Assembly (NCBI GenBank): GCA_050305635.1
Contig: JBNLFS010000020.1
Span: 1 to 64,000, forward strand
From: Thiodiazotropha sp050305635
Lineage (GTDB): Bacteria > Pseudomonadota > Gammaproteobacteria > Chromatiales > Chromatiaceae
Direction of reading: 5' to 3'
Length of the DNA: 64,000 bases
Positions 9,519 through 18,535 of the stretch are shown here, piece by piece. The stretch's first letter is position 1, and each line of letters opens with the position of its first letter. A program made the translations under genes and the position numbers. The notes below the pieces were generated by a model that was not told where the DNA came from, did not search any database, and saw only the letters and a list, made by a program, of their open reading frames with translations.

Positions 9519-9959
9519 ATGAATAAGACTGAAATGCGTGACACCATCCTTGAGGCTAAGAAGGCGAAGGGGATGAGTTGGGTGGCGATTGCGGCCGCTG
9601 CGGGGCTGGCGCCCGAATACGTGGTCTCCGCCTGTCTCGGCATGAACCACCTGGAGAAGGCTAATGCCGATGGCGTGGCCGCCGCTCTCGGACTGGATGG
9701 GGCGGTCTCCGTCGCGTTGCAGGAGTTCCCCAACAAGAAATGGGATCAGCTGGTGCCCACCGATCCGGTCATCTACCGGCTCTACGAGGTCGTGGGAGTC
9801 TACGGCGAAACCATTAAGGAAATCATCCATGAAAAGTTCGGCGACGGCATCATGTCGGCGATCGACTTCTCCATGAATATCGACAAACAGGAGAATCCTG
9901 CGGGCGATCGCGTGGTCATCACGCTGAACGGTAAGTTCCTGCCTTACAAATCCTGGTAA
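9519..9959 (+). CDS. cynS: Cyanate hydratase (cyanase)
   Basis: This 146-residue enzyme converts cyanate and bicarbonate to ammonia and CO2 in the cytoplasm, as a homodecamer in the characterised family. The N-terminal half is a helix-turn-helix-like bundle. The C-terminal domain (about 80-146) carries the catalytic residues Arg87, Glu90 (YRLYEVVG) and Ser113 (IDFSMNID), with the same spacing as Arg96/Glu99/Ser122 of the E. coli enzyme. It is full length. GAGG lies upstream of ATG 9519. The gene is divergent from the transporter operon and preceded by a sigma-54 promoter, so cyanate probably serves as a nitrogen source or is detoxified under nitrogen control. Confidence 0.96.
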   Translation: MNKTEMRDTILEAKKAKGMSWVAIAAAAGLAPEYVVSACLGMNHLEKANADGVAAALGLDGAVSVALQEFPNKKWDQLVPTDPVIYRLYEVVGVYGETIKEIIHEKFGDGIMSAIDFSMNIDKQENPAGDRVVITLNGKFLPYKSW

Positions 9960-9960
9960 C

Positions 9961-10000
9961 ACGGATGGATGCCGAAGCCGGTTGTGGCTTCGGTATCCGT
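9961..10000 (+). terminator. Stem-loop after cynS
   Basis: A strong hairpin combines an outer stem (ACGGAT/ATCCGT) and an inner stem (CCGAAGCC/GGCTTCGG) around a short loop, two bases after the cynS stop. There is no U-tract, so it may stabilise or stop transcription without being a textbook intrinsic terminator. Confidence 0.5.
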
Positions 10001-10310
10001 CAGTTGACGATGCGGCGAGCCGCACCCTTGCCTGAATAGCGGGAGGATTCAAGACGCCGTGCGGGTGATTTGTGCGGTTTCCCTTGTACTCGCGGCAGTT
10101 TGACAGGGTGGAGGGGATTCTGAGACGGCGGTAATCGTCTGCGCTAACTCTTTCGATTCCTTCTCGAGGTAGGCCGGGCTGTGGGAATGAACCTGACAAT
10201 GCGATCTCTCCATTTATATGGGGAGGCTCAAGGGTGAAACCTGTGAAATAGTAAACAAAACAACGTTATATTGCATGTTACCCTGAGCGCTGAAAAACGG
10301 AGAGGGCGCT
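10001..10310. other. Intergenic region before the large lipoprotein gene
   Basis: No gene or recognised element was seen. The last 100 bases are AT-richer and probably carry the promoter of the gene at 10311. Confidence 0.4.
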
Positions 10311-13262
10311 ATGGAAGTGTGCAAGAGAGTAGCGGCGGGCCTGGTCATGGTCTATTTGACTGGCTGCGAGGTGGGTGGGACGGCGTCTGAGGATAATAAT
10401 CCGCCCGTAATCGAAGGCTCCCCCAGTACCAGGGTCTTGGTAGACGAAAACTACAGCTTTACCCCTACGGCAAGCGATGCGGATGGCGACCCGCTCAGCT
10501 TCAGCATCGTGAATCTGCCGTCATGGTGCAGTTTCAATGAATCGACGGGGCAACTCTCCGGCACTCCCGATGCCAACGATCTGGGTGTCTATCAGGAGAT
10601 TCTCATCTCTGTCAGCGATGGACAAGCAAGCCGTTCGCTTTCCGCATTCAGCCTTTCAGTGACTCAAAGCGGTGCAAACAGCCCACCGCTTATCAACGGC
10701 AGTCCCACCACCAGTGTCGAAGTCGGTGAGGTCTATAGCTTTACTCCCAGCGCAAGCGATGCTGACGGCGACACCTTGAGTTTCAGTATCAGCAACGTCC
10801 CCTCATGGAGCAGCTTCGACACCATGACAGGCAGGCTTGCGGGAACTCCAGGTGCTGATGATACGGGTAGCTACCAGAATATCGTAATCTCTGTCAGCGA
10901 TGGCCTGGCAAGCACCTCTCTTCCCCCATTCACCCTTTCGGTCATCGAAGCCGGCGCCAATAACTCACCGCGGATCAGCGGCACGCCCGCCACCAGCATC
11001 GAGGCCGGTGAACACTATAGCTTTACTCCCAGTGCAAGCGATGCCGACAGTGACACCCTGAGTTTCAGTATCAGCAACGCCCCCTCGTGGAGCAGCTTCG
11101 ACGCCACGACAGGCCGGCTTGCAGGAACACCAGGTGCCGATGATACGGGTAGCTACCAGAATATCGTAATCGCTGTCAGCGATGGGTTGGCAAGTGCCTC
11201 GCTCCCCCCATTCACGCTCACGGTTGTCGAAGCCGGCGCCAACAGCCCGCCGCTGATCAGCGGTATGCCCGCCACCAGCGTCGAGGTCGGTGGACTCTAC
11301 ACTTTTATCCCCGACGCAACGGATGAAGACAACGATACCCTGATCTTCGAAATAACCAACCTCCCCGCCTGGTGCCGCTTCGATAGTGCAACGGGAGCGC
11401 TTACCGGAACCCCGGGTGTCGATGATGTGGGTAATTACCAGGATATCGTAATATCTGTCAGTGACGGCACCGACAACGCCGCGCTTACTGCTTTCTCGAT
11501 TAGCGTACAAGCAAGTACACCTGGCGGTTCAGACACCGCTCCCCGCCTCAATTTCAGCGATCTGATCAGCGGGCCGGGCACCGGTCTCGGAGATGGCTTG
11601 GGTAGTGGCGTTGTCGTCACGGTATGGGGTCAATTTCTCGGTGCCTCCCAGGGCACATCGAGCATCGAGTATTGCGATAGCACAGCCACCTGCCGTGGCG
11701 GACATGTCTACTACTGGAAGAACGCCGACGGAGCTCTGCCAGGCGGCCCCGCCAATTTGTACCGATCGCATCGTATGCAGGAGATCGCGTTTTCCATACC
11801 CGATTCAGCCGCCGGCGCGGGGACGATCAGGGTGACGGTCGGCTCCGACACCTCAACCCTGCCATTCACTGTGCGCCCAGGCGGTATCTATCATGTTAAA
11901 TCCAGCGGCAACGATCCGGCAGGGGATGGCTCATTCGCCAATCCATGGGCCAGTGTCGATCAAGCCCTGAGTCAGATCGAGGCTCCAGGCAGCACGCTCT
12001 ATGTTCACGACAGCATTGTTTCCGACGCCAACCCGCATCGAGCGATTTACTGGAACAAAACGGTTGCCTCCAGTGGCTTGAGCAACCAGTTCGGCATCGT
12101 CGCCTATCCGGGATCACAACCCAGCGCGGTGGGTTACTCCGGATTCAGAAACTACACAACGGAAGGCCAGGTGGTCTCTAAATACGCTGTTTATGCTTCG
12201 GAGTGTGATGAGGACAGCCAGGGTCAGCCTATCAACTGCGCGGTTACCCCGTCGCTGAACCTGAGTTACGGCATTCAAACGTCGGCCTATGGCCGGGCCG
12301 TCGGCAATGCCATCACGGACAGGCCGGGTGGCTGCGCCGACGGACAACAGGGAGCCATCAGCGGTAATGCTTTGAGTGCAAGAGACCGGGTCTCGGGCTA
12401 TCAGATCCTGGGCAATGAGATTTATGACTACGGCTGCACAGGATCCACCAAATTCCATCACACCACCTATCTATCCATACGTAGCGGTGACGCCAATCTG
12501 CAGCTTGATCCCTGGCGGTTTGGCTGGAACTACCTGCATGATAACCATACCAAGAACGGTATTCATCAATATGATGAGAACAACAGCGGTACGCTGTGCG
12601 GCAGTCCCAACGGCACGGTTATCATCAATGACAATGTTATTATCAATCAAAGTGGCGCGGGTATCAGTATCGGCGCCAACTGCCCCTGGACCAATGATTT
12701 TAAAGTCTATAACAACATCCTGGTGAATGTCGGCCTGGCGTTCGACTGGGATGGCGTGGACCCCAATACGACCAATGGTCCGAATACTTCGGGCATCTCG
12801 GTTAACGATGGCGGACTCATGGGTAGCGTTGAGATCTATAACAACTCTATCCACACCTGGAACAATGATGACCAGGCAAACGATACCCAGGCCTGCCTGG
12901 GACTCCAGGGCACGGGTGACAATGTCAGCATTATCTGGAATGACAATGTCTGTTACACAAATAAAGACAAACCGTTTGTCGCCGCCGGATGCTGTGGTGC
13001 GGAGGTCCAGCTCGATAATGTCATCGGCGACAATAATCTGTGGTATTACAGTGGGAACTCACCTGTAAACGCCATACCGCCCGCCTGGGACACAGCGGCT
13101 CTCACCCAGGACCCCCTGCTTTCTATCGTCACCGCAACCCTGGTGGTGGGCGAGAATTCTCCGCTTATCGGAAGAAGCAGTTACGGGCGCTTGACGCATG
13201 ATATCTATGGCGCCATGAGATCGACACTATCGGAAATCGGCGCGGTTCAGTTCAATCAATAG
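10311..13262 (+). CDS. Surface lipoprotein with four Ig-like repeats and a beta-helix domain
   Basis: The 983-residue protein begins with a lipoprotein signal (lipobox YLTGC, Cys about residue 19). Four tandem putative-Ig/cadherin-like repeats of about 94 residues follow (about 27-120, 121-214, 215-308, 309-402). Each has the pattern PP-I-G-P...YSFTPSASDADGDTLSFSI...GTPGADDTGSY...ISVSDG. Then come an IPT/TIG-like segment (about 410-525, VVVTVWGQFLG) and a right-handed parallel beta-helix-type region (about 530-983) rich in Asn and Ile, with turns such as VYNNILVN and IYNNSIHTW. Such architectures occur in adhesins and polysaccharide-binding or -degrading proteins. No catalytic motif was identified. 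GGAGAGG precedes the ATG. It lies alone between cynS and cspA. Confidence 0.8.
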   Translation: MEVCKRVAAGLVMVYLTGCEVGGTASEDNNPPVIEGSPSTRVLVDENYSFTPTASDADGDPLSFSIVNLPSWCSFNESTGQLSGTPDANDLGVYQEILISVSDGQASRSLSAFSLSVTQSGANSPPLINGSPTTSVEVGEVYSFTPSASDADGDTLSFSISNVPSWSSFDTMTGRLAGTPGADDTGSYQNIVISVSDGLASTSLPPFTLSVIEAGANNSPRISGTPATSIEAGEHYSFTPSASDADSDTLSFSISNAPSWSSFDATTGRLAGTPGADDTGSYQNIVIAVSDGLASASLPPFTLTVVEAGANSPPLISGMPATSVEVGGLYTFIPDATDEDNDTLIFEITNLPAWCRFDSATGALTGTPGVDDVGNYQDIVISVSDGTDNAALTAFSISVQASTPGGSDTAPRLNFSDLISGPGTGLGDGLGSGVVVTVWGQFLGASQGTSSIEYCDSTATCRGGHVYYWKNADGALPGGPANLYRSHRMQEIAFSIPDSAAGAGTIRVTVGSDTSTLPFTVRPGGIYHVKSSGNDPAGDGSFANPWASVDQALSQIEAPGSTLYVHDSIVSDANPHRAIYWNKTVASSGLSNQFGIVAYPGSQPSAVGYSGFRNYTTEGQVVSKYAVYASECDEDSQGQPINCAVTPSLNLSYGIQTSAYGRAVGNAITDRPGGCADGQQGAISGNALSARDRVSGYQILGNEIYDYGCTGSTKFHHTTYLSIRSGDANLQLDPWRFGWNYLHDNHTKNGIHQYDENNSGTLCGSPNGTVIINDNVIINQSGAGISIGANCPWTNDFKVYNNILVNVGLAFDWDGVDPNTTNGPNTSGISVNDGGLMGSVEIYNNSIHTWNNDDQANDTQACLGLQGTGDNVSIIWNDNVCYTNKDKPFVAAGCCGAEVQLDNVIGDNNLWYYSGNSPVNAIPPAWDTAALTQDPLLSIVTATLVVGENSPLIGRSSYGRLTHDIYGAMRSTLSEIGAVQFNQ
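10671..11516. repeat. Tandem 282-bp coding repeats (three clear units)
   Basis: Units at 10671-10952, 10953-11234 and 11235-11516 encode the second to fourth Ig-like repeats. The first two of these are nearly identical over long stretches at DNA level (for example around GATACGGGTAGCTACCAGAA), pointing to a recent duplication. The third unit and the copy upstream of 10671 have diverged. Confidence 0.85.
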
Positions 13263-13742
13263 ATCCACCGAAGGGATCGCCGCTTGGGATTACGGCAGTT
13301 TCCAGGCGCTTCTCAACCGATATCCAAGTAGTGCTTGGCATGCCCCGATCTTCTTGTCAGGCCATATTTGCTCTGATTCTTGACGAACTGGGCAATCGCG
13401 TCATCTAACAGGCTGTTGAAATGCGACTCAGACGGTACGATCCTGCGTTGAAAACCGCCTCAAAATGCTCATTTACTTCAGTAAACTGTGCTTTTTCGGC
13501 GGTTTTTGCCTTGTCTCGTACTCGTCTGAGCGAATTCAACAGCCTGCTAACCCTACGTTGCCTTTATGCTCATATCTATATATAGTGTCCGTCTGCATGA
13601 TCTTTGTCCTACCTATAACGCCTCACATTCGCTGTTTCCTAAACAGTTGCACCCGAATCAAGCTAAATAGTGTTTTTCCAAGATTTGTGGTGAGCGTCCG
13701 CTCTCTGAGACGGATACATTTTAATTATTCGAGGTAACACAG
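13263..13742. other. Intergenic region with MITE-like element and cspA leader
   Basis: The first 140 bases hold a short minus-strand open stretch (reading DDAIAQFVKNQSKYGLTRR) that looks like the tail of a lost gene. A 138-bp inverted-repeat element follows (13409-13546). The remaining 190 bases are AT-rich and form the promoter and long untranslated leader of the cold-shock gene. Confidence 0.5.
13409..13546. repeat. MITE-like element, complete copy
   Basis: The terminal inverted repeats CAGGCTGTTGAA (13409-13420) and TTCAACAGCCTG (13535-13546) are exact. The similarity extends inward as CTCAGACG...CGTCTGAG and AAAACCGCC...GGCGGTTTT to a central TTTACTTCAGTAAA. The whole element can fold into one long hairpin. 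It is flanked by the direct repeat CTAA (13405-13408 and 13547-13550), a likely 4-bp target duplication. It has no coding capacity, so mobilisation would need a transposase elsewhere. Partial relatives lie at 14352-14429, 24409-24445 and 30264-30283. Confidence 0.75.
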
Positions 13743-13952
13743 ATGTCAAATAGACAAACGGGAACCGTTAAATGGTTCGACAGTGCAAAGGGTTATGGTT
13801 TTATCGAGCGTGAAGCAGGAAAAGACCTGTTTGTTCATCACCGGTCCATCGTTGGCGAAGGTCATACCAACCTGGTCGATGGTCAAAAGGTTGAATTTAC
13901 AGAGACCGCAGGCCAGAAAGGCCCACAGGCGGACAGTGTAGTTCCTCTGTAA
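13743..13952 (+). CDS. CspA-family cold-shock protein
   Basis: The 69-residue single cold-shock domain has RNP1 KGYGFIE (residues 16-22) and RNP2 LFVHHRSI (29-36). It binds single-stranded RNA/DNA and acts as an RNA chaperone. It opens TGTVKWFDSAKGYGF like other Csp proteins. RNP2 has His-His where most family members have VHF. The ATG is preceded by GAGGT. A long AT-rich leader precedes it, as in cold-inducible csp genes, and a stem-loop follows at 13966-14000. Confidence 0.95.
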   Translation: MSNRQTGTVKWFDSAKGYGFIEREAGKDLFVHHRSIVGEGHTNLVDGQKVEFTETAGQKGPQADSVVPL

Positions 13953-13965
13953 ACAGCCGCGTTTT

Positions 13966-14000
13966 CGAATCATCCCGCCTTATTCGAGGCGGGATTCTTC
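13966..14000 (+). terminator. Stem-loop terminator after cspA
   Basis: ATCCCGCCT (13972-13980) and AGGCGGGAT (13987-13995) form a nine-base-pair stem with a six-base loop, followed by TCTTC rather than a clean U-run. Its position 14-20 bases after the csp stop supports a terminator role. Confidence 0.65.
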
Positions 14001-14077
14001 AGTACTGCTAGATCTGACTTACATCCGTACACTCAAGTATGGTTCTACATTTATTAGACGTCTAAAGGCAAAGTATT

Positions 14078-14344
14078 TTGATTTCTCTCTCGGTTCGCGG
14101 TCTACCCAGATCGACTACAGAAGCGTCGCTGACCTCGCTCTTTTCACAATATGGAACGGTCCGCTCACTCAAACTTGTAAAAGACCTCTTCTCCGGTGAG
14201 TGCAAGGGTTTTGCATACCTCGATATGGAAGGTCACGAGGCGCGCGCCGCTATCGCAGCTCTGGACAATAGCGATGTTTGTGGAAGTCTGATCCGTGTTG
14301 GGCCTGCGCGAGAAACGAAGGGACGCGGTAAAAGGCGACGCTAG
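14078..14344 (+). CDS. Small RRM-type RNA-binding protein
   Basis: The 88-residue protein is a single RNA-recognition motif. RNP2 is LSVRGLP (about residues 4-10) and RNP1 is CKGFAYLDM (about 43-51), followed by a basic tail KGRGKRRR. Such small glycine- or basic-tailed RRM proteins in bacteria are often cold-induced RNA chaperones, which fits the neighbouring csp gene. The start is a TTG at 14078, because no ATG lies before the RRM and AAAGG sits upstream. The aromatic residue normally heading RNP2 is replaced by Ser. Confidence 0.82.
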   Translation: MISLSVRGLPRSTTEASLTSLFSQYGTVRSLKLVKDLFSGECKGFAYLDMEGHEARAAIAALDNSDVCGSLIRVGPARETKGRGKRRR

Positions 14345-14985
14345 GGCCTATCAGGCTGTTGAAATTCTACTCAGACGGTACGATCCTGCGTTTTCAAGCA
14401 AGCGCTATCACGCCGTTAATAACAGTCTGCTAATCGGCGCGGAGATGCTCTTCTATTTTTAATATAATCTTGGGAGAAGGAATCGGCTCGAAATAGAACC
14501 CGCCTGAGGCAGGTTATCAATTCAGGATTTCTCCCCCTGACTCCGCTGTATACCCTGTTATTGGTCCTGCCAGCTTTCGCCGAACATATGGGTGTCAAGG
14601 TGATACGCGTGGATGCGGAGGATGTTTTCTCGAGTCGCGGGGCTGCATGATCACCCTCAGCTGCGACTTCCTCTGATAGGCTTAGACTTTCCCGTTTTCA
14701 AGAATTCCCTATGCGCCTGTGTGCTGACCCGTCCCTCCTCCTGCTGCCCGCCTGCCATCAGGGCGGGGTGGTGCTGCATATTCTCCGGTTGGCCAGTGTG
14801 ACGCGCCGCCTGGGTGAGGGATCACTGTTCAGGGTTCCTGGTGGAGAGCGGGACAGGCCGCTGGCTGTGGATCGCTCGCATCAATACAGGGTCGGCATCG
14901 ACTCCCGGGAGTGGATGGCATTAGAGGGGTTGCAATGAGCCAGTACGGCTGATTTCCGGCATAGGCCGAAGGCGTTTTATCACTT
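14345..14985. other. Intergenic region with a decayed MITE copy
   Basis: A degenerate copy of the inverted-repeat element occupies 14352-14429. The rest shows only short frames; the best (14711-14938, 75 codons on the plus strand) has no family signature and was not accepted as a gene. Confidence 0.45.
14352..14429. repeat. MITE-like element, degenerate copy
   Basis: The left end CAGGCTGTTGAAATTCTACT and the adjoining CAGACGGTACGATCCTGCG match the complete copy at 13409 base for base over most of 38 positions. The right end is decayed to AACAGTCTG. The middle has been lost, giving about 78 bp. Confidence 0.65.
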
Positions 14986-15222
14986 ATGGATACGGTCAGC
15001 CTGGAGAAACTGGTGACCCGGGTCATGCCCTATGGCAAGTACAAAGGACGGCTGCTGGCGGACTTACCCGGCCACTACCTGAACTGGTTTGCCCGGGAAG
15101 GTTTTCCCAGGGGAGAACTGGGAGAGCTACTGGCACTGATGCACGAACTGGATCACAACGGCCTGAGGTATCTGCTTCAACCCCTGCGCCGGCTCAGCCG
15201 TTCTGGGCCAGACGCAGGCTGA
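14986..15222 (+). CDS. DUF3820-family protein
   Basis: The 78-residue protein contains the family core MPYGKYKGRLLADLPGHYLNWFAREGFPRGELGELLALMHE. The family (DUF3820) is widespread in Proteobacteria; its biochemical function is not established. The C-terminal end overlaps the 3' end of the opposing truncated exporter gene by about 29 bp. The upstream Shine-Dalgarno sequence is weak. Confidence 0.85.
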   Translation: MDTVSLEKLVTRVMPYGKYKGRLLADLPGHYLNWFAREGFPRGELGELLALMHELDHNGLRYLLQPLRRLSRSGPDAG

Positions 15223-15532
15223 AGCCCACCAGTAGCAGACCAGAGGATTTCTCCAGGATGAGGCGCAGACCAAGCCAGGTTAAGTAGGTGGCGCCCAGCC
15301 AGCGCATGCCGTGAAAAAGCGTGGGGTGGGCAGCCAGTAGGGCGGCCACGCCAGCCACCGCGAGCCAGATCAGGATCTGTTCCCCGGCCGACACCCCCAG
15401 AGCGGCGCCCAATCCACCCCGGAGGCCTCCCTTGCCGGTGACGGCCCATAGGGCCAGAGTGCCGGGGCCTGGCAGGAACAGGAAGAGCCGTATGGCGACC
15501 AGAAAGGCGCCGTAGTCATTGATGCCTAACAT
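15194..15532 (-). pseudogene. LysE/RhtB-type exporter, C-terminally truncated
   Basis: The frame from ATG 15532 encodes about 112 residues resembling the first half of LysE/RhtB amino-acid exporters. It has an N-terminal helix with FLFLPGPGTLALWAVTGKGGLRGGL (the PGP and GxxxGL motif) and two further hydrophobic helices ending GATYLTWLGLRLI. Complete members have about 200 residues and six helices. Here the frame ends after ...LRLAQNG, inside the 3' end of the DUF3820 gene. Three helices are missing, so export activity is unlikely unless the half-protein dimerises. Confidence 0.65.
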
Positions 15533-15791
15533 GACAGGGCTCCCGTTACGGCCGATAGCATAGCAACCCGGGGGCGGCCCCGCCAAAAGTCGGGAGGGTG
15601 ACTTGCTGCAAACAGTACCTGTGGGTCTTTCGTCCGTATGGGCTACTATTAGGTAGCCGGAATAGCCCGTGGGATGGCGCCTGCGGGGCAAAAATATCCA
15701 TGGGAGTCGACCGCGCAACAGCAACCGGGTAAGAGTCTTGTCAGTCCACGATAAAATGGTAGAAAGCCAAATTTCTAAGGGGACGGGTTAG

Positions 15792-18093
15792 TTGGCATTA
15801 GACGATATCTACAGACAACTGGTTGAAAATGCTTCGGCCGCGGCGTTCTTCATCGATACGCGGAATGCGGAGCGTTCCTCCTGTATGCCAACCAGGCCTG
15901 GTGTGCGTTGACGTGTTGTGAGGTGCCATCTGCGGGCAGTGCTTTGGATGAGCTGTCGGATCCAGCCCTTGGCGAAACACTTACCCTCCAGGTGCATGAA
16001 TGCCTCGCTGCTGGTTCAGGTGTTCAGCTTTCTAGTCGAAATACCGTGCAAGGTAAAACGCGGACACTGCAGACGTCGCTAACCCCCCAGAGTGAAAGCG
16101 ACGGTGAAATAGTCTGTATCTATGGCGTCGTTCATGACATCAGCGAGCAGCAACTCAGTCAGGAAAGATGTGAATTGCTGGATTTCGCTCTGCAGCAGGT
16201 TCACGAAGCCGCCTTTCTGGTCGATAAAAATGCCAGGTTTCACTACGTCAATGCCGAGACATGCCATGCTTTTGGCTATTCGCAAGCAGAGTTCATGGCA
16301 ATGTCGATGCCAGACCTGGACCCGGATTGGACGATGGAGCAATGGCCGGCATTCTGGCAATCCCTGACAACTGAAGGGTCGCTCACCTTTGAATCTCGAA
16401 ACCGCCGGAAGGACGGGACGATTTTTCCGGCTGAGATCTTCGCCATCGCCATGAAATATCGGGGAGAAGACCATGCGTTCGCACTGGTACGCAATATTTC
16501 AGACTGGAAAGAGTCCGAAGCGCTGCTCAATGCGCAGACGGAAAAGCAGTTCAGAATTCTTGCGGAGAATTTGCCCGATGTCGTGATGAGGTACGATCTG
16601 GAGTGTCGTCGCACCTATGTCAATCAGGTCTACCAGCACTTTACGGGGAATTGGGTGGAGGATGCGGTCGGCAAAAGACCGGACGCGCTCTGGTCGCCCA
16701 TCACGCCCGTAGAAGAGTTCGTTGCGGTGCTGAAGCGCGTTATGTCGACGGGTATACAAGGCGACATCCTGCTTCAGTTGCGAACCTTCCAGGGACAACA
16801 GCTCCATCATGCGGTCAGCGTGGTGGCGGAAAAGGATGTAACCGGCAGGGTGGTTGGCGCACTCAGCATCAGCCGTGATGTCACTGCGCTCATGGCAGTC
16901 CAGGAAGCCTTGAAAGAGAGCGAAGAGCGCTATCGGCAAATCTTCGAAAACACTCAGGAGTCGCTGTTTTTGCTGGAAGTCCTGTCACAAGGCCGTTTCA
17001 GAATTCTGCAGGTCAACCCTGCATTTGAGCGGATGTTGGGGCTTTCGTATAGCACGCTGATCGGCAAACATGTGGACGAAATTATGGCGCCGGATCTTGC
17101 CGCATTTCTGAACGACGGATATCAGCGTTGTCAGCAGACAACTGAGATCACTCAGGATGAAGTGGAGCTGGATGTCGGGCGTGGCAGACGAACCTATCGC
17201 ATTACTTTGATCCCGATCAGAGACGCGGAGAATCGGATTCAGCGCATCTCCGGAATGGCGCATGACATCACCGAGCGAAAAGAATCGGAACTCGCGATGA
17301 AGCGATTGAACCGCGCCCTGAAAACGCTCAGTAGCGGTAATGAAGTGTTGGTAAGGGCGAGTAGTGAAGAGGATCTTTTTCGTGAGATGTGTCGCGTCGT
17401 CGTCGAAGTGGGTGGATACCAGCTTGCCTGGATCGGATTCAAAATGACAGATGACAGTCTCGCACCGCTGGCGTGGGCGGGTGACAAGTCTGTATTTGAC
17501 AGTATCGAAGCGTATCATCGACAGGGAAAACACATGGAGGACCCGGCCAGTATTGCAGCACATACCGATAAGGTACAAGTCCTGCACGATATCGATCTCC
17601 TGCCGGAATGCGCCTTTTTCAGGGATGAACTCCAGCGCTCTGGCATTCAGGCTTGTCTCGCGTTACCGCTGATTCATATTTGGTGCACGATATCGGTAAA
17701 ATTGCCATACCCGCAGAGATTCTCAGTAAGCCAGGACGACTCAGCGATGCGGAGTTTATGCTGGTGCGTACCCATGCGGATGCTTGTTACGACATCCTCC
17801 AAGCCGTGGATTTTCCATGGCCGATTGCGCAAATTGTACGTCAGCACCATGAAAGACTGAATGGTTCAGGTTATCCTCAGGGCTTGAAGGGCGAAGCGAT
17901 ATTACCGGAAGCGCGGGTGCTGGCTGTTTGTGATGTGGTCGAGGCGATGACGACACATCGGCCCTATCGCCCAGGGTTGGGTATAGCAGCGGCACTGGAA
18001 GAGATCGAAAGAGGCAAAGGCGATCTGTTCGACGCTCAGGTGGTGGAGGCCTGCATTCAAGTGATCAGGGAGCAGGGCTTCAAGTTCGAATGA
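15792..18093 (+). pseudogene. PAS-PAS-PAS-GAF-HD-GYP signalling protein, decayed
   Basis: From TTG 15792 (AAGGGGA upstream) the frame reads LALDDIYRQLVENASAAAFF, a PAS start. It is then lost near 15875, where one missing T breaks ...RNAERFLLYANQAWC. The next frame continues to about 17680 with further PAS domains (EERYRQIFENTQESLFLLE; HDITERKESE) and the start of a GAF domain (GGYQLAWIGF...ACLALPL). A second break there joins directly to the second half of an HD-GYP phosphodiesterase (LVHDIGKIAIPAEIL; HHERLNGSGYPQG), ending at 18093. The end of GAF and the first HD-GYP helices are missing. Family members degrade cyclic di-GMP; this copy should be inactive. Confidence 0.8.
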
Positions 18094-18535
18094 TGATGCG
18101 CTATCGACCTGGGATGTTTATTCAAATACATGCCATCAATACGAGATAGGCAAAGAGCGGTAGTCCGTTTCGCACTCCAGCAATGCGGCAGCGTTATCGG
18201 ACTCGGCGAGATCAAAACCCCCGTCTTTTCATCCTGCGAATCTCATCCAGACAGCGGGCTTCCCGCGTCCATCCCTGAGGGTAGTTGCCTATCTTGGAGG
18301 CTGTTTCGCAGAGCTTGCTGATGTGGTGGATCAACGCGCCTTTCGGTGATCTGTCGGGTCATCTGTCCGCCAAAGCGACCGATTTTTCCCTTTGTCTATC
18401 AAGACTGATAAGGGGCCGATTATGCACTGACGAAGTGCGGAAGGAATATGTGGCCTGCTGTGCCGGGCGACGAAGCTATGCTGAGGAAATCTACCGGCAC
18501 AATTTCTATTTTCGGTTGATGTCAGAGTGCTCTGA
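18094..18535. other. Intergenic region, nothing recognised
   Basis: There is no gene signature on either strand. A plus-strand frame at 18285-18653 overlaps the lipoprotein gene in antisense and has no family features. Confidence 0.4.

Noticed and set aside
10671..11516. CRISPR-like periodicity
   Set aside because: The repeats are 282-bp in-frame coding units with no spacer structure.
14711..14938. 75-codon plus-strand frame before the DUF3820 gene
   Set aside because: There is no ribosome binding site, no family signature, and the composition is compatible with chance in this GC range.
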